DNA of 64,000 bases from Knoellia subterranea KCTC 19937 (GCF_000768685.1 NZ_AVPK01000005.1:1-64000), one strand, 5' to 3'; counted from the first letter of the stretch, positions 17,426 through 26,819 are shown. Made by a program: numbers and translations. The notes: generated by a model not told the origin, from the sequence alone.

Positions 17426-20101
17426 TCAGTCCTGGATGAAGACGAGCGCCATCGGGGTCTGCTCACTGCCCTGACCCAGGGGGTTGTCGGCGAACATCTC
17501 CTCGAACCGCGCCTTGTCGTCCGGCACGTCGCTGCCGAGGACGTTGCGGCCGATGTCGTTGGCGTCCATGACGATCGTCCCGGCGAACGCGTCCCTGTAT
17601 GCCGCAGGCACCCGACTGCGGATCCCGGCCGACAGGCGTGCGGCCACGTCGTCGGGGTCCTTGGGTGCGAGCTTGGCGGACACGTTGCTCGGGTAGGCGG
17701 AGTACTCGGTCGGGCCGTCGATGGCCGCGATCTGGTTGCCGACGAGTTCGTAGAACAGGCCCTTGCGCCCGATCGCCTTGCCGACCGCGCCACCGGCGGC
17801 GGCGTAGAGGACGCGCGGCAGGCCGGCCTCCTCGATCGCGAGCTGCATGGTGAACGGCGAGCCGAGACCGATGCCGGCCGGCGTGCGGGTGACGTAGCGG
17901 GACAGGACCCGAGCCGGCTTGCCGACCTTGATGTCCCAGACGAAGAACGAGCGGCCCTGCGTGATCGCGATGATCTTCTCGGAGATGAAGAGGTACCAGC
18001 GGCCCTTCGTCGCGGCGTCGTGCTCCGCGCCCGCCGTCGGCAGGGTCTCGAAGAACTCGTCGATGCGGGCGAGGACCTTGGCGTCGAGGTCGTCGTCCTT
18101 GGCGAAGAGCTCGGTGCGCAGCGGATAGCGACGGACGGTCTCGCCACGGTCCGTCGTGAGGTCCAGCGCCTTCCCGGCGTTCGGCTCGACGTCGGACTTC
18201 GGCGCGGCCTGCGCGGTGGCCTTGTCGACCTGCGGCTCCTCGTCGAAGTACTCCTGAAGCCACAGCTCGAGGTTGATGAAGCGCCAGAACATCATCGTGT
18301 CGGCGTTGTTCGAGCCCTTGATCCAGCCCTCGAAAGCGTGCAGCACCTCGGTCTGGTTGAAATAGGGCCGGTTCGCGAACGACTCCGACAGGAAGATCGA
18401 GTAGAAGTGGTTCTTGAGCCGCATGAACCACTCGGACTGCGGCGTCGTGAAACCGATCTTGTTGCGGCGACGGTTGATCGACTCCGGCAGCAGGCCGCGG
18501 GTCGCGTCACGCAGGATGCGCTTGTTCCAGCCGTCCTTGATGATCGCCTCGTCGGTGAGGCTGAAGATGAACTTCACGACCTCCTTGTCGAGGAACGGCA
18601 CGCGTCCCTCGAGTGAGAAGCGCATCGTGTTCTTGTCCTCGTAGCGGAGCAGGCTCGGCAGCGAGTTGTGGAAGAGGTCCTGGACGAGCCGCTTCTTGAG
18701 GTTGCTCTGCTCTACGGGGAAGCGCTCGTCGGTCCACTGCGACGTGAAGCTCGGGTTGAGCAGCGACGTCACGGGCACGTCCTTGCGGCCCTTGAGCTTG
18801 GCCTTGACCCGGAAGCGGCCGAGACGGAACAGGACGTCGAGCGACTTGCTCAGCTCGGCCGCAGCAGCCTTGGCGCCCTGGGCGCGCAGCTGCCGCAGGT
18901 AGACGGCGTAGTACGGGATGTAGCCGGCCATCATCTCGTCGGCGCCCTGGCCGTCGAGGAGGACGGTGACGTGCTTCGTCGCCTCGCGCATCACCTGGTA
19001 CTGCGCGTAGGGACCACTGGAGATGAGCGGCTCCTCCTGCGTGCGGACGAAGTCACGCAGGTCGGCCTTGAAGTCCTCGGGCTTCGGCAGGATCTTGTGC
19101 CCGTCGACGTGGCCCGTGCAGATGTCGAGGACGGCGTCGACGTAGCGCTCCTCGTCGTTGATCGAGTTCGGGAAGACGGCGCTGAAGGTGTTCTGCTGCA
19201 CGCCGACCGACTCGGTCGTCTTGTCACCGTCGTTGATGAGCTGGTTGATGACGACGGCCACGGCGCTCGAGTCGAGACCCCCCGACAGGGACGTGCCGAC
19301 CGGCACCTCGGACTGCAGACGGAGGCGGATGGACTCGATGAGGCGCGCCTTGTATTCGGCCGCGGCCGCGTCGTCGTAGGGACGCTGCTCGGTGGCCAGT
19401 TCCAGCAGTTCCTCGCGCAGGCGCGTGAACATCGAGCGGCGTATGCCGTTCGCGTCCGCCTCGAGCATCTCGCCCGGCTGGAGGCGCTCGATGCCGTCGA
19501 AGAACGTCTCCGTCCCGTCCTCGTGGGCGCGGAACTTGAGGTAGCGGTAGATCGAGCGCTCGTTCGGATTCTTCTCGTAGAGGCCGCTGCGCAGGATCGG
19601 GCGGATCTCGGAGGCGAACAGGAGTCCCTCGGACGGGGACCCACCCTCGGAGCCGGCCACCCGGCATACATAGACGGGTTTGATCCCGAAGTGGTCTCGA
19701 GCAAGGGTGAGCCGCTGCTCGTCGCGGTCCCAGATCGCCAGGCCGAACATGCCGTTGAACCGGTCGAACGCCTCGCCGCCCCACTGCGCGAACGCCTGAA
19801 GGACGACCTCCGTGTCGCTGTCGGTCTCGAACGTGCGACCGAGTGCCTCGAGCTCGCCGCGCAGGTCGAGGTAGTTGTAGACCTCACCGTTGTAGGCGAT
19901 CGTGTAGCGCCCGTCGGCCGTCGCCATCGGCTGCTGACCGTGAGCGACGTCGATGATCGAGAGGCGGCGGTGCGCGAGCCCGCACGGTCCATCGACAAAA
20001 ACGCCCTCACCGTCGGGACCGCGGTGCTCCATGCAGTCGTTCATCGTGCCCAGAAGCGCCTCGTTGGCGTTCAGGCCGTAATAGCCGGCGATGCCGCACA
20101 T
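17426..20101 (-). CDS. Asparagine-synthetase-type amidotransferase fused to a CofE-like (F420 gamma-glutamyl ligase family) domain
   Basis: The 891-residue protein has an N-terminal class II glutamine amidotransferase (1-about 210, catalytic C2 in MCGIAGYYG), an Asn-synthase ATP-pyrophosphatase domain (about 235-620, PP-loop SGGLDSS near 271-279, LLDGQGADEMMAGY), a Lys/Pro/Glu linker, and a C-terminal domain of about 235 residues (about 655-885). The latter has SEKIIAITQG, GIGLGSPFTMQLAIEEAG, IDGPTEYSAYPSNV, KLAPKDPDDVA and VMDANDIGRNVLG, which I match to the F420-0:gamma-glutamyl ligase family. Ordinary AsnB is 600-650 residues. The amidotransferase half should transfer Gln-derived ammonia to a carboxylate; the ligase half suggests ATP/GTP-dependent acylation with an amino acid. 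A true substrate is unknown. Confidence 0.75.
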   Translation of the reverse strand: MCGIAGYYGLNANEALLGTMNDCMEHRGPDGEGVFVDGPCGLAHRRLSIIDVAHGQQPMATADGRYTIAYNGEVYNYLDLRGELEALGRTFETDSDTEVVLQAFAQWGGEAFDRFNGMFGLAIWDRDEQRLTLARDHFGIKPVYVCRVAGSEGGSPSEGLLFASEIRPILRSGLYEKNPNERSIYRYLKFRAHEDGTETFFDGIERLQPGEMLEADANGIRRSMFTRLREELLELATEQRPYDDAAAAEYKARLIESIRLRLQSEVPVGTSLSGGLDSSAVAVVINQLINDGDKTTESVGVQQNTFSAVFPNSINDEERYVDAVLDICTGHVDGHKILPKPEDFKADLRDFVRTQEEPLISSGPYAQYQVMREATKHVTVLLDGQGADEMMAGYIPYYAVYLRQLRAQGAKAAAAELSKSLDVLFRLGRFRVKAKLKGRKDVPVTSLLNPSFTSQWTDERFPVEQSNLKKRLVQDLFHNSLPSLLRYEDKNTMRFSLEGRVPFLDKEVVKFIFSLTDEAIIKDGWNKRILRDATRGLLPESINRRRNKIGFTTPQSEWFMRLKNHFYSIFLSESFANRPYFNQTEVLHAFEGWIKGSNNADTMMFWRFINLELWLQEYFDEEPQVDKATAQAAPKSDVEPNAGKALDLTTDRGETVRRYPLRTELFAKDDDLDAKVLARIDEFFETLPTAGAEHDAATKGRWYLFISEKIIAITQGRSFFVWDIKVGKPARVLSRYVTRTPAGIGLGSPFTMQLAIEEAGLPRVLYAAAGGAVGKAIGRKGLFYELVGNQIAAIDGPTEYSAYPSNVSAKLAPKDPDDVAARLSAGIRSRVPAAYRDAFAGTIVMDANDIGRNVLGSDVPDDKARFEEMFADNPLGQGSEQTPMALVFIQD

Positions 20102-20157
20102 GCGTTGGTGACCTCAGTTCTCGCTGTCAGGGGACGTCCAAGGGTATGCCGTGTGGC

Positions 20158-21750
20158 TCACTCCCATTCGATCGTCCCCGGCGGCTTGCTCGTCACGTCG
20201 AGCACCACTCGGTTGACCTCGCGCACCTCGTTGGTGATGCGGGTCGAGATCTTGGCAAGCACCTCATAGGGCACGCGCGTCCAGTCGGCCGTCATCGCGT
20301 CCTCGGACGAGACCGGACGCAGCACGACGGGGTGGCCGTAGGTCCGACCGTCTCCCTGGACACCGACCGAGCGAACGTCCGCCAACAGCACGACCGGGCA
20401 CTGCCAGATGTCGCGGTCGAGTCCGGCCGCCGACAGCTCATGGCGGGCGATCTCGTCGGCCGCACGCAGGATGTCGAGGCGATCGGCAGTGACCTCACCG
20501 ACGATGCGGATACCGAGGCCGGGTCCTGGGAACGGCTGGCGCCAGACGATGACCTCGGGCACCCCGAGCTCGAGCCCGACTTGGCGCACCTCGTCCTTGA
20601 AGAGGAGACGTAGCGGCTCGACGAGCTTGAACTGGAGGTCGTCGGGCAGGCCACCGACGTTGTGGTGCGACTTGATGTTCGCCGTGCCCGTGCCACCACC
20701 GGACTCGACGACATCGGGATAGAGCGTGCCCTGGACGAGGAACTCGACCGGGTGCCCCTCGCGCTCGCCCGAGCCGACGATGTCGCGGGCGGCCTGCTCG
20801 AAGACACGGATGAACTCGCGTCCGATGATCTTGCGCTTCTCCTCGGGGTCGCTCACCCCGGCGAGCGCGGAAAGAAACTGTTCACGCGCGTCGACGACGA
20901 CGAGGTCGACGCCGGTCGCCTCGACGAACTCCTTCTCGACCTGCTCGGCCTCGCCCGAGCGCAGCAAACCGTGGTCGACGAACACGCAGGTGAGCTGGTC
21001 GCCGACGGCACGCTGCACGAGTGCGGCCGCGACGGACGAGTCGACGCCACCGGAGAGGGCGCAGAGGACACGCTTGTCGCCGATGGTCTCCTTGACGTCA
21101 GCGACGAGGGACTCGACGACGTTGGCCGCGGTCCACTCCCCCGACAGCCCGGCTCCGCGCAGGAGGAAGTTCTCGAGCACCCGCTGACCGAACGTCGAGT
21201 GCATGACCTCGGGGTGCCACTGCACGCCGTAGAGACGACGCTCGTCGTCCTCGATCGCTGCCACGGGCGCACCCGACGTCGCCGCCGTGACGCGCATGCC
21301 CTCGGGCGCGGAGGTGGCCGAGTCGCCGTGGCTCATCCACACCGACTGCTCGGCGGGCTGCCCGTTGAAGAGGGTGGACTCGGTGTCGGAGACCTGCGCC
21401 GGGGTCGAGCCGTACTCGCTCAGACCGGTGCGCTCCACCGTGCCGCCAAGGGCCTGGACCATCGCCTGGAAGCCGTAGCACATGCCGAAGACCGGCACCC
21501 CGGCCTCGAGCAGCGCCGGGTCGAGCTTCGGGGCGCCGTCCTCGTAGACCGAGCTCGGGCCACCGGACAGGATGATGGCCGCCGGCTCCTTGGCGAGCAT
21601 CTCGTCGGCTGCCATCGTCGACGGCACGACCTCGCTGAAGACGTTGGCCTCACGCACGCGGCGGGCGATGAGCTGGGCGTACTGGGCGCCGAAGTCGACG
21701 ACGAGGACTGGGCGGTCCGACAGGACTTCGGAGTGGGGGGTCTCGCTCAC
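20158..21750 (-). CDS. guaA: GMP synthase (glutamine-hydrolysing)
   Basis: The 530-residue enzyme converts XMP to GMP. It has a class I amidotransferase domain ([10 protein letters not shown] with the catalytic Cys, and HPEV His/Glu), the PP-loop ATPase ([14 protein letters not shown]) and the C-terminal dimerisation domain ending [12 protein letters not shown] 21750 is chosen over GTG 21756 because TAGGCT is exactly 6 nt upstream. A copy of GTATGCC lies just beyond the stop at 20144. Confidence 0.95.
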   Translation of the reverse strand: MSETPHSEVLSDRPVLVVDFGAQYAQLIARRVREANVFSEVVPSTMAADEMLAKEPAAIILSGGPSSVYEDGAPKLDPALLEAGVPVFGMCYGFQAMVQALGGTVERTGLSEYGSTPAQVSDTESTLFNGQPAEQSVWMSHGDSATSAPEGMRVTAATSGAPVAAIEDDERRLYGVQWHPEVMHSTFGQRVLENFLLRGAGLSGEWTAANVVESLVADVKETIGDKRVLCALSGGVDSSVAAALVQRAVGDQLTCVFVDHGLLRSGEAEQVEKEFVEATGVDLVVVDAREQFLSALAGVSDPEEKRKIIGREFIRVFEQAARDIVGSGEREGHPVEFLVQGTLYPDVVESGGGTGTANIKSHHNVGGLPDDLQFKLVEPLRLLFKDEVRQVGLELGVPEVIVWRQPFPGPGLGIRIVGEVTADRLDILRAADEIARHELSAAGLDRDIWQCPVVLLADVRSVGVQGDGRTYGHPVVLRPVSSEDAMTADWTRVPYEVLAKISTRITNEVREVNRVVLDVTSKPPGTIEWE

Positions 21751-21756
21751 CCGCAC

Positions 21757-21762
21757 AGCCTA
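21757..21762 (-). promoter_or_regulatory. -10 box TAGGCT for leaderless guaA
   Basis: TAGGCT on the minus strand is 6 nt before GTG 21750; it would abut GTG 21756, which decides the start. Confidence 0.5.
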
Positions 21763-21784
21763 TCGGCGCCCCGTCCCACCTCTC

Positions 21785-22453
21785 TCAGCGCCAGAGGGTG
21801 TCGACCTCGGAGGCCTCGACCGAGTCCGGGTAGGGGTTGGTGCACGACGGGCCGGGGCCACCGCCGGACATGAGCTTGCTGCACGGCTGCGTGTAGCGGT
21901 CGGGCAGGCCGAGCGCATGGCCGGTCTCGTGGGCGACGATCCGCAGCGGCGCGTAGACGTCGGCCTGCGCGTAGTCCATGAAGATGTAGCCGTCGCCCTG
22001 GCCGCGGCCGTAGTAGTAGGAGCCGCGGGTGTCGTTGCCCTCGTAGTACTTGAGGGCACCGCCCGCGCCGTCCTTCTCGACGAGCTTGACGTTGGCGACC
22101 CGTGCGTTCCAGATGGCGGCGCTCTGGTCGATGAGGCTGTCGAAGCTGGGCGCCTGCGAGTCGTCGTAGTAGATGACCGTCGCAGCCGCGACCGGCTTCT
22201 TCGCGCCCGTGGCCGCCTCGCGAGCGGCCTCCCTCTTCGCCTCGGCGAGCCGCTGCTCGAGCGCCGCCTGGATCCGCGGGTCGAGAGAACCCTCCGTGTA
22301 GGCCGCGTGGCCGGCTTGCGCTGTGGGTGCAGCGAGCGCAGGGGCTGAGGGCGCGACCGGCCCGGCGACGGGTGCGACGGGTGCGCCGCTCAGGGCGGCG
22401 GCTCCCGCGAGCGCGGCGGCTCCGGTGGCGATGGTGCGACGAAGGGTGGCCAT
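21785..22453 (-). CDS. Secreted snapalysin-like (M7) zinc metalloprotease
   Basis: The 222-residue exported protein has a Sec signal with an Ala-rich core (1-about 40), an Ala/Glu/Arg-rich propeptide-like helix (about 55-90) and a metalloprotease domain with HETGHALGLPD, the HEXXHXXGXXD signature of metzincins such as Streptomyces small neutral protease. The GGGPGPSC...SEVDTLW ending is typical of that family. Two cysteines near the C-terminus may form a disulfide. The upstream region holds two palindromic operators and an array of GGTCA repeats, implying tight regulation. In Streptomyces, snapalysin genes are usually under an adjacent LysR gene; none is here. Confidence 0.85.
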   Translation of the reverse strand: MATLRRTIATGAAALAGAAALSGAPVAPVAGPVAPSAPALAAPTAQAGHAAYTEGSLDPRIQAALEQRLAEAKREAAREAATGAKKPVAAATVIYYDDSQAPSFDSLIDQSAAIWNARVANVKLVEKDGAGGALKYYEGNDTRGSYYYGRGQGDGYIFMDYAQADVYAPLRIVAHETGHALGLPDRYTQPCSKLMSGGGPGPSCTNPYPDSVEASEVDTLWR

Positions 22454-22484
22454 GATGGTTCCTCGTTCCTGGTGGGGACAACGG

Positions 22485-22521
22485 GTGCCGGATCGGCACC
22501 GAAGGGGTGCCGGATCGGCAC
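22485..22521. promoter_or_regulatory. Tandem palindromic operators GTGCCG-GAT-CGGCAC
   Basis: Two identical 15-bp dyads lie at 22485-22499 and 22507-22521, centre-to-centre 22 bp (two helical turns), 32-68 bp upstream of the metalloprotease ATG. Same-face spacing and perfect symmetry fit cooperative binding of a dimeric regulator. No matching regulator is adjacent. Confidence 0.65.
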
Positions 22522-22554
22522 TCGTCCTGTCTATTCACCAGCGGCCACGCCCCG

Positions 22555-22622
22555 GGTCAGACCGAGGTCAGGGTCGCGTCAGGCCCGGGTCAACGTCGGG
22601 CAAAGAGGTCAAGAACGGGTCA
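22555..22622. promoter_or_regulatory. 11-bp-phased GGTCA direct repeats upstream of the metalloprotease
   Basis: GGTCA or CGTCA begins at 22555, 22566, 22577 and 22588 (exactly 11 bp apart), then again at 22607 and 22618. Four tandem 11-bp units resemble the direct-repeat-unit design of Streptomyces PhoP boxes. They lie 100-170 bp upstream of the metalloprotease start, between it and the end of the DUF3817 gene. Confidence 0.5.
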
Positions 22623-22971
22623 GGCGGCCCTCGACCTCGGCGGCGACCTTGCGCTCGACCCAGAACGAGAGGAACGGGACGCAGCCGGCGAGCATGACGC
22701 CGACCATCTTGGGCAGGGACCAGCCGACCTTGAAGCCGAGGTTCGCCGTGGCGACGAGGTAGACCATGTAGATGAAGCCGTGCGGCTGCGGCCACCAGTG
22801 CAGCGGGTTCTGTTCGCCCTTCATCGACGTGCCGTACTCGAGCACCATCTCGACGACGAGCACGAGCAGGCCGATGCCGACGATGAACGCCATCACCTTG
22901 AAGAACGTCAGCGCCTTGCGTGCCGCCGTCTCGTCCCGGATCACGCCCTGCTTCTCACTCGTCTGCGTCAT
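22609..22971 (-). CDS. DUF3817-type integral membrane protein
   Basis: The 120-residue protein has three membrane helices and the conserved NPLHWWPQPHGFIYMVYL segment of the DUF3817 family, often found near cytochrome oxidase assembly genes. ATG 22971 is favoured over ATG 22980 because GAGGGAG lies at proper distance only for the former. Its 5' end overlaps the 3' end of the SURF1 gene by 17 nt, so they are an operon. Function is unknown. Confidence 0.8.
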   Translation of the reverse strand: MTQTSEKQGVIRDETAARKALTFFKVMAFIVGIGLLVLVVEMVLEYGTSMKGEQNPLHWWPQPHGFIYMVYLVATANLGFKVGWSLPKMVGVMLAGCVPFLSFWVERKVAAEVEGRLTRS

Positions 22972-23731
22972 GGTCGCCATTCTCCCTCTCGTCCTCCTCG
23001 CGCACGATCCGCCACCACATGTAGAGGGCGAAGAGCGCAAAAACCCACCATTGCAGGGCGTATGCCGCGTTGCGCCACTTGAACCCCGTGTCACCCGACG
23101 GTGTGGGAACCCTTTCGAGAGAGCCCAACGCCGCAGCGGCCGGTGCCGGTTCCTCGGTCTGCTGGAACACGAACGCGTTGTAGAGCTCCCCGGGCCAGCG
23201 CGCGACGAGGACCGAGGTGTCGATCGAGCCGAGCTGACCCTCGGGAGGCGACTCGCCGGCATACGGGGATTCGGGCGGAGCCAGCCCACCCGTGACGGTG
23301 ACGGTCCCGCTCGGGACGGGCGGCAGGTCGTCCGGGGACGGTAGCCAGCCGCGGAGCACCGGCAGGGTCGCGCCCGTCGCCTCGACAGTGAACGGGGCGA
23401 CGAGCCAGAAGCCGGTGCGTCCGTCGAGGCGGCGGCCCGCGACGACGACCTGGTCCGAACCGAACTCCCCTGTCGCCGACACCGGCAGCGTGCTCTTGGG
23501 GTTGGGGAAGTCGGTGTGCGGCGTGAGGACGGTCTCGATCGCGACCGGCTGCTGCGTGCGGGCCTTCTCGAGCGACTCCTGGAGCGCCTTGTCCTCGGCG
23601 ACTCCGAGCTGCCACCGTCCGAGCTGGACGAACGCGATGACGATGAGGACCGCGACCGCCAGGAGCGCGAGGTTGCGCGGCTTGCGGGCGGTACGGAGCA
23701 CGGGCAGAGCGTAACCGTGGAGTCTGGGCAT
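22955..23731 (-). CDS. SURF1-family cytochrome oxidase assembly protein
   Basis: The 258-residue protein has two membrane helices (about 18-37, LALLAVAVLIVIAFVQLGRWQL, and near 225-245, YALQWWVFALFALYMWW) flanking an extracytoplasmic domain. The GRWQ after helix 1, LPVLRGWLP and the terminal NAAYALQWW are SURF1 hallmarks. It should help insert heme into, or assemble, the aa3 oxidase. It is followed by the DUF3817 gene, overlapping. A downstream GTG within the first dozen codons is another possible start. Confidence 0.85.
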   Translation of the reverse strand: MPRLHGYALPVLRTARKPRNLALLAVAVLIVIAFVQLGRWQLGVAEDKALQESLEKARTQQPVAIETVLTPHTDFPNPKSTLPVSATGEFGSDQVVVAGRRLDGRTGFWLVAPFTVEATGATLPVLRGWLPSPDDLPPVPSGTVTVTGGLAPPESPYAGESPPEGQLGSIDTSVLVARWPGELYNAFVFQQTEEPAPAAAALGSLERVPTPSGDTGFKWRNAAYALQWWVFALFALYMWWRIVREEDERENGDHDADE

Positions 23732-23803
23732 CCTCCGATCGGATGATCCCGTCGCCGACGAAGCCCCGATGTGCGCACGCCGGCGGGCCATGACGCTGGA
23801 GCC

Positions 23804-24724
23804 ATGACCGAAGCAGTGGTGAGCGTGACCGGGTTGCGCAAGGCATACGGCACGACGGTGGCCGTCGCGGATGTCGGCTTCGACGTGCGGGCGGGTGAGA
23901 TCTTCGGAATCCTGGGGCCGAATGGTGCCGGCAAGACCACGACGGTGGAGTCGATCGCCGGGCTCCGCACGCCGGACGCCGGGACCATCCGGGTCCATGG
24001 CCTCGACCCCGTCCGCGATCGGGCTGAGCTGACGCGGCTCGTGGGCGTGCAACTGCAGGAGAGCAAACTCCAGCCGAAGATCACCGTCGCCGAGGCACTG
24101 GAACTGTGGTCCGCGTTCTATGCGGATCCGATCCCGAGCGGTGAACTGGCGTCTCGCCTCGGACTCGCCGACCTGTTGCAACAGCAGTTCCGAACGCTGA
24201 GCGGCGGCCAACAACAACGGTTGTCGATCGCCCTCGCCCTCGTCGGACGTCCCAAGGTCGTCATCCTCGACGAACTGACGACCGGCCTCGATCCACGCGC
24301 TCGGCGCGAGGTGTGGGGCCTCGTGCGGGACGTCAGGGACACGGGGGTCACCGTCCTGCTCGTGACCCACTCCATGGAGGAAGCCCAGGCGCTCTGCGAC
24401 CGCGTCGCGATCATCAGCGGCGGAAGAGTCCGCGCGCTCGACACCCCGGACGGCCTCGTCAGCCGTGCGGCCAGTGCGACGGTGACGTCGTTCCGTGCCA
24501 GCACGACGGTCGACCTCGAAGCCCTCCGAAAGATCGACGGCGTGGCCTCGGTGCGAACCGACAGCGGGGTCATCACCGTTGAGGGCGCCGAGGACTCGGC
24601 GCTCGAAGTGTTGAGTTCCCTTGCCGCACAGGGGGTTTCGCCCTCGAAGCTGCGCGTGGTGGAGGGAAGTCTCGACACGGCATACCTCGATCTCACTGCC
24701 GACCACGTTCTGGAGACGACATGA
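23804..24724 (+). CDS. ABC-2 type transporter ATPase
   Basis: The 306-residue ATPase has Walker A GPNGAGKTT near 45, signature LSGGQQQRL and Walker B VVILDELTTGLD. The C-terminal extension of about 80 residues (VTSFRASTTVDLEALRKI...) is typical of DrrA/CcmA-like drug or lipid exporters. GGAG at about 23797 supports ATG 23804. It overlaps the permease by ATGA and leads into a kinase/regulator pair, the layout of systems where a two-component system controls an exporter against membrane-active compounds. Confidence 0.88.
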   Translation: MTEAVVSVTGLRKAYGTTVAVADVGFDVRAGEIFGILGPNGAGKTTTVESIAGLRTPDAGTIRVHGLDPVRDRAELTRLVGVQLQESKLQPKITVAEALELWSAFYADPIPSGELASRLGLADLLQQQFRTLSGGQQQRLSIALALVGRPKVVILDELTTGLDPRARREVWGLVRDVRDTGVTVLLVTHSMEEAQALCDRVAIISGGRVRALDTPDGLVSRAASATVTSFRASTTVDLEALRKIDGVASVRTDSGVITVEGAEDSALEVLSSLAAQGVSPSKLRVVEGSLDTAYLDLTADHVLETT

Positions 24725-25503
24725 CAAGCACGGCCGCCCACACCTCCGACGGCGCACAGCGCGCCAGCGCAACGAGCGCCGTCATCCGCGCCGAAGCGCG
24801 ACTGTTCACGCGCGAACTCGCCTCGCTGTTCTGGATCGTCCTCTTCCCCGTGACGCTGCTCCTCGTGCTCGGCCTCATTCCGGGTTTCCGCGATGCTGAC
24901 CCGGCGCTCGGCGGGCGACGCGTCATCGACCTCTACGGACCTGTCGTCATCCTCGTGTCGATGATCATGGCCGGCCTGATGGCGATGCCCGCGGTGGTCT
25001 GGGCCTACCGCGATGCCGGGATCCTGCGGCGCCTGCGGACGACTCCAGTGAAGCCGGAGAGCCTCATCGGCGCCCAAGTGCTGCTGCACGCCGCCGCGGT
25101 GCTCGCCTCGACCCTGCTCGTCCTCATCGTGGGGCAGCTCGTGCTCGACACGTCACTTCCGCAGTCGTGGATCGGGTATGCCGTGGCGTACGTCCTCGTG
25201 CTGGTCGCGTCCTTCTCGCTCGGGTCGGTCGTGACGGCCCTCGCGCCGAATGCCCGGGTCGGGACGACGTTGGGGACGATCGCCTTCTTTGCCTCGATGT
25301 TCACGGCAGGGGTCTACTACCCCGTCGACGGCATGAGCGGCACCCTGCGCGACACCGTCGAACTCACGCCGTTGGGGGCCGCGACCCAGGCGATGAACGC
25401 GGCGATGGTCGGCGACTTCCCCGATCCACGCCACCTGCTCGTCGTCGGAGCCTGGGCTCTCGTCCTGTCTCTGTTGTCGGCGCGGTTCTTCCGTTGGGAG
25501 TGA
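24721..25503 (+). CDS. ABC-2 type transporter permease
   Basis: The 260-residue protein has six membrane helices and the ABC-2 pattern (GILRRLRTTPVKPESLIGAQ). It works with the preceding ATPase to export an unknown substrate. Start and stop overlap the neighbouring unit; the kinase gene begins 32 nt downstream. Confidence 0.88.
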   Translation: MTSTAAHTSDGAQRASATSAVIRAEARLFTRELASLFWIVLFPVTLLLVLGLIPGFRDADPALGGRRVIDLYGPVVILVSMIMAGLMAMPAVVWAYRDAGILRRLRTTPVKPESLIGAQVLLHAAAVLASTLLVLIVGQLVLDTSLPQSWIGYAVAYVLVLVASFSLGSVVTALAPNARVGTTLGTIAFFASMFTAGVYYPVDGMSGTLRDTVELTPLGAATQAMNAAMVGDFPDPRHLLVVGAWALVLSLLSARFFRWE

Positions 25504-25535
25504 GGGACTTCCCGGGGAGTGAGAGGCTGGATCCC

Positions 25536-26819
25536 GTGAGCGAGAACGGCATCCGGCACGGCCTCCGACCTCTGCCCCTCGCCGACACCACGGGCCTCGG
25601 GCGATGGGTGCCCTGGGTGCCATTCATCATGTTGGCCGTCGGGTCGGTCACGGCCCTCGGGACTGCGGCGGTGTTCGGCAAGGACTCCCCCGGTTGGCTC
25701 ACCACACAGGGCGTGCTTGTCGCGACGGCGGCGATCTGGTCGTGGTGGTGGACCCTGCGTCGCCCCGACTGGCGCAGTGATCGCCCCAGAATGGCCGTCC
25801 ACATCGTGGGTCGGACGCTGCTCGCCTTCGCCCTGACCTGGATCAACCCCTTCTTCGCCCTCTTCGCGTGGGTGGGTTTCCTCGATGTCTCGGAAGCCTT
25901 CACCGGGTGGGCCCGCCGAGTCGTCGTGCTCGGCATCGCGTTCACGGTGGCGGGTTCGCAATCGGGTGGCTTCCCCATCTCGACGGTGTGGCAGGCCGTC
26001 ATCGTCGTGGCGCTCGTGGTCGTCCACTCCGGAATCTTCCTGCTCTTCGACCGTCTCGAGGGTGAGGCCAAGGGACGCAGCGAGGAGCAGGCCGCCACCA
26101 TCGTCGAACTCGAACGTGTCAACGCCGAGCTCGAACGGGCCCTCGCCGAGAACGCCGAACTCCACGAGCGCCTCGTCGGCCAGGCTCGACTCGCCGGCGT
26201 GCACGACGAGCGTGAGCGGCTGGCCCGCGAGATCCACGACACGATCGCCCAGACGCTGGCTGCGGCCCTGACCCAGCTTCAGGCAGCCGGATCGGACGCG
26301 GACCCGGACCGTCGCGTCCAGCGGGTCGTGCGCGCGACGGACCTCGTGCGTGACGCACTCGCCGACGCGCGGCGGTCGGTGCTCGACCTCGCGCCGGCGG
26401 CGCTCGACCATGCAGGACTCGCCGCCGCACTCGAGGCTTTGGTGGCGCAGTGGGACGAGGAGCAGGGAGCCACCGCCTCGCTCGTCATCACGGGCGAACC
26501 GCGCGACCTGCACCCGGAGGTGGAGGCCACCGTCCTCCGCATAGCCCAGGAGGCGTTGGCCAACGTCGCGAAGCATGCCACCGCGGCGCGCGTCGGAGTG
26601 ACCCTGAGCTATGACGACGGCGAGCTCATCCTCGACGTGCGCGACGACGGGTCCGGGTTCGACCCGGCCGCCGCCACCGGCGCCACGTCATTCGGCCTGC
26701 GTGGCATGCGCCAGCGTGCCGAACGACTGATGGGTCAGCTGGAGATCGAATCCCGACCGCGCGGTGGCACTGCGCTCTCCCTGCGCCTGCCCGCGCTCCC
26801 TCGTGAGGCCGTCGCGTGA
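25536..26819 (+). CDS. NarL-type sensor histidine kinase
   Basis: The 427-residue kinase has about five membrane helices (40-180), a coiled coil (about 185-225, EEQAATIVELERVNAELERALAENAEL), a HisKA_3 helix with H-box ERERLAREIHDTIAQTLAAAL and a HATPase (RDDGSGFDP, GLRGMRQRAERL). GTG 25536 aligns with the conserved start. It is coupled to the regulator gene by a GTGA overlap. It probably senses stress on the membrane and activates the upstream ABC-2 exporter. Confidence 0.9.
   Translation: MSENGIRHGLRPLPLADTTGLGRWVPWVPFIMLAVGSVTALGTAAVFGKDSPGWLTTQGVLVATAAIWSWWWTLRRPDWRSDRPRMAVHIVGRTLLAFALTWINPFFALFAWVGFLDVSEAFTGWARRVVVLGIAFTVAGSQSGGFPISTVWQAVIVVALVVVHSGIFLLFDRLEGEAKGRSEEQAATIVELERVNAELERALAENAELHERLVGQARLAGVHDERERLAREIHDTIAQTLAAALTQLQAAGSDADPDRRVQRVVRATDLVRDALADARRSVLDLAPAALDHAGLAAALEALVAQWDEEQGATASLVITGEPRDLHPEVEATVLRIAQEALANVAKHATAARVGVTLSYDDGELILDVRDDGSGFDPAAATGATSFGLRGMRQRAERLMGQLEIESRPRGGTALSLRLPALPREAVA

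Noticed and set aside
18668-20269. 533-residue plus-strand frame opposite the AsnB fusion gene
   Set aside because: Shadow frame of a gene with clear domains on the minus strand.
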